DNA of 22,079 bases, taken from positions 1 to 22,079 of the forward strand of contig CAJGCL010000019.1 of assembly GCA_904501675.1 (NCBI GenBank). The letters run 5' to 3'. A program made the position numbers and the translations under genes. This document shows, one piece after another, positions 21,543 through 22,079 of the stretch; within the stretch, counting starts at the first letter, position 1; the number at the start of each line of letters is the position of its first letter. Source of the stretch: Clostridiaceae bacterium. GTDB taxonomy: Bacteria; Bacillota; Clostridia; Oscillospirales; Acutalibacteraceae. The notes under the pieces were generated by a model that was given only the letters and a program-made list of their open reading frames with translations, was not told the DNA's origin and made no database searches.

Positions 21543-22079
21543 ATGGCAATTAAGTTTATTGAAGAAACCAAAACATTCAAATTAGACTCCAAAACATCTA
21601 CATATATATTCAGAGTTTTTGAAGGCAATTATCTTGTTCATTACTATTATGGTGCAACAATTCCTGATACGGATGTTGATGAATTAAGAGAAAGAGCAGA
21701 TTTTGCGTCATTCTGCCCCGACAGCCCTACAGCAAAGGTATTTAACTTTTCTCCTGACGTTACACCGCTTGAATATTCAACCTTTGGTGCCGGTGATTTC
21801 CGTCTTTCTGCTTTTGCGGTTGAAAATGCTGACGGAAACAAGGTTACAGATTTAAGATATGTAAGTCATAAAATTTATAGTGGCAAACAGCCTATCCCCG
21901 GTATGCCATCAACATATGTAAACGACGAAACTGAAGCAGACACACTTGAAGTATTAACTGAAGATAAGGTTACAGGTGTGCTTGTAACACTTATTTACAC
22001 AGTTTTCAACGATTATGGTGTAATCACAAGACGAGTTAAGGTTGAAAACAAAACCGATAAACCTTTCTATATTGATACT
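21543..22079 (+). CDS. GH36 alpha-galactosidase, N-terminal part, truncated by the window edge
   Basis: The first 179 residues are visible. They match the N-terminal beta-sandwich of GH36 alpha-galactosidases: FRVFEGNYLVHYYYGATIPD, YSTFGAGDFRLSAFAV, LRYVSHKIYSGKQPIPGMPSTYVND, ETEADTLEVL and YTVFNDYGVITRRVKVENK. These are typical of enzymes removing alpha-1,6-galactose from raffinose-type oligosaccharides and galactomannan. The catalytic barrel lies beyond 22079. AAGGAG lies 7 nt before the ATG. It follows the lipoprotein gene by 2 nt, suggesting one transcript with it and the aldo/keto reductase. No signal peptide is visible, so the enzyme is probably cytoplasmic. Confidence 0.88.
   Translation, partial: MAIKFIEETKTFKLDSKTSTYIFRVFEGNYLVHYYYGATIPDTDVDELRERADFASFCPDSPTAKVFNFSPDVTPLEYSTFGAGDFRLSAFAVENADGNKVTDLRYVSHKIYSGKQPIPGMPSTYVNDETEADTLEVLTEDKVTGVLVTLIYTVFNDYGVITRRVKVENKTDKPFYIDT

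Noticed and set aside
1..22079. CRISPR arrays, tRNA or rRNA genes, insertion sequences, prophage or defence systems
   Set aside because: No regularly spaced repeats, cloverleaf-like segments, transposase or phage-type proteins were seen. Nearly all sequence is covered by identified genes with gaps under about 240 bp.

Overview
The window is AT-rich chromosomal DNA from an endospore-forming, low-GC anaerobe of the Clostridia. It most resembles gut Oscillospiraceae/Ruminococcaceae. The support is Spo0A and SpoVAC (spore-former), the [FeFe]-hydrogenase maturation set HydE/HydG/HydF (H2-evolving anaerobe), a dockerin-bearing secreted protein, a GH36 alpha-galactosidase and an L-arabinose isomerase (plant-polysaccharide lifestyle). 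Genes are tightly packed and I see no transposase, phage gene, CRISPR array, tRNA or rRNA.

Layout. (1) 1-6063, minus strand: an envelope/isoprenoid/translation operon read pyrH, frr, uppS, cdsA, dxr, rseP, ispG; ispG runs off the left edge. A hairpin and a dyad sit in the only sizeable internal gap (uppS-cdsA). (2) 6123-7117, minus: spo0A as a single-gene unit with its own sigma-A-like promoter, terminator and an upstream 0A-box-like dyad. (3) 7136-8638, minus: araA as a single-gene unit with promoter and terminator. (4) 8645-12745, minus: the hydrogenase maturation operon, a TM1266-like small ACT-type protein, then hydE, hydG, hydF. It is preceded by a leader of about 113 nt that holds two tandem 18-bp repeats and an intrinsic terminator placed just before the first ribosome binding site. 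(5) 12806-13237, plus: a lone spoVAC. (6) 13286-18936, minus: DUF951 protein, prfA, a Sua5-CoaE fusion, an M18 aminopeptidase, a dockerin protein and plsC, ending in a strong shared terminator. (7) 18974-22079, plus: a three-S1-domain protein, then an aldo/keto reductase with two 4Fe-4S motifs, a small lipoprotein and the start of a GH36 alpha-galactosidase.

How the genes work together. Operon 1 links UMP supply, ribosome recycling, CDP-diacylglycerol, MEP-pathway isoprenoid precursors (Dxr, IspG), undecaprenyl diphosphate (UppS) and intramembrane proteolysis (RseP), a conserved bacterial grouping. Operon 4 builds the H-cluster of an [FeFe] hydrogenase that is not in the window. Operon 6 mixes translation (RF1, t6A), CoA synthesis, peptide turnover and phospholipid acylation.

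The best candidate for something undescribed is the hyd operon leader: promoter, tandem repeats, a possible antiterminator pairing and a terminator that abuts the Shine-Dalgarno sequence. This is the architecture of a cis-regulatory RNA controlling hydrogenase maturation, and I do not recognise it as a known riboswitch class. The Sua5-CoaE fusion, the N-terminal dockerin protein and the lone spoVAC are secondary points of interest. All statements rest on reading the sequence; no database search or folding program was run.
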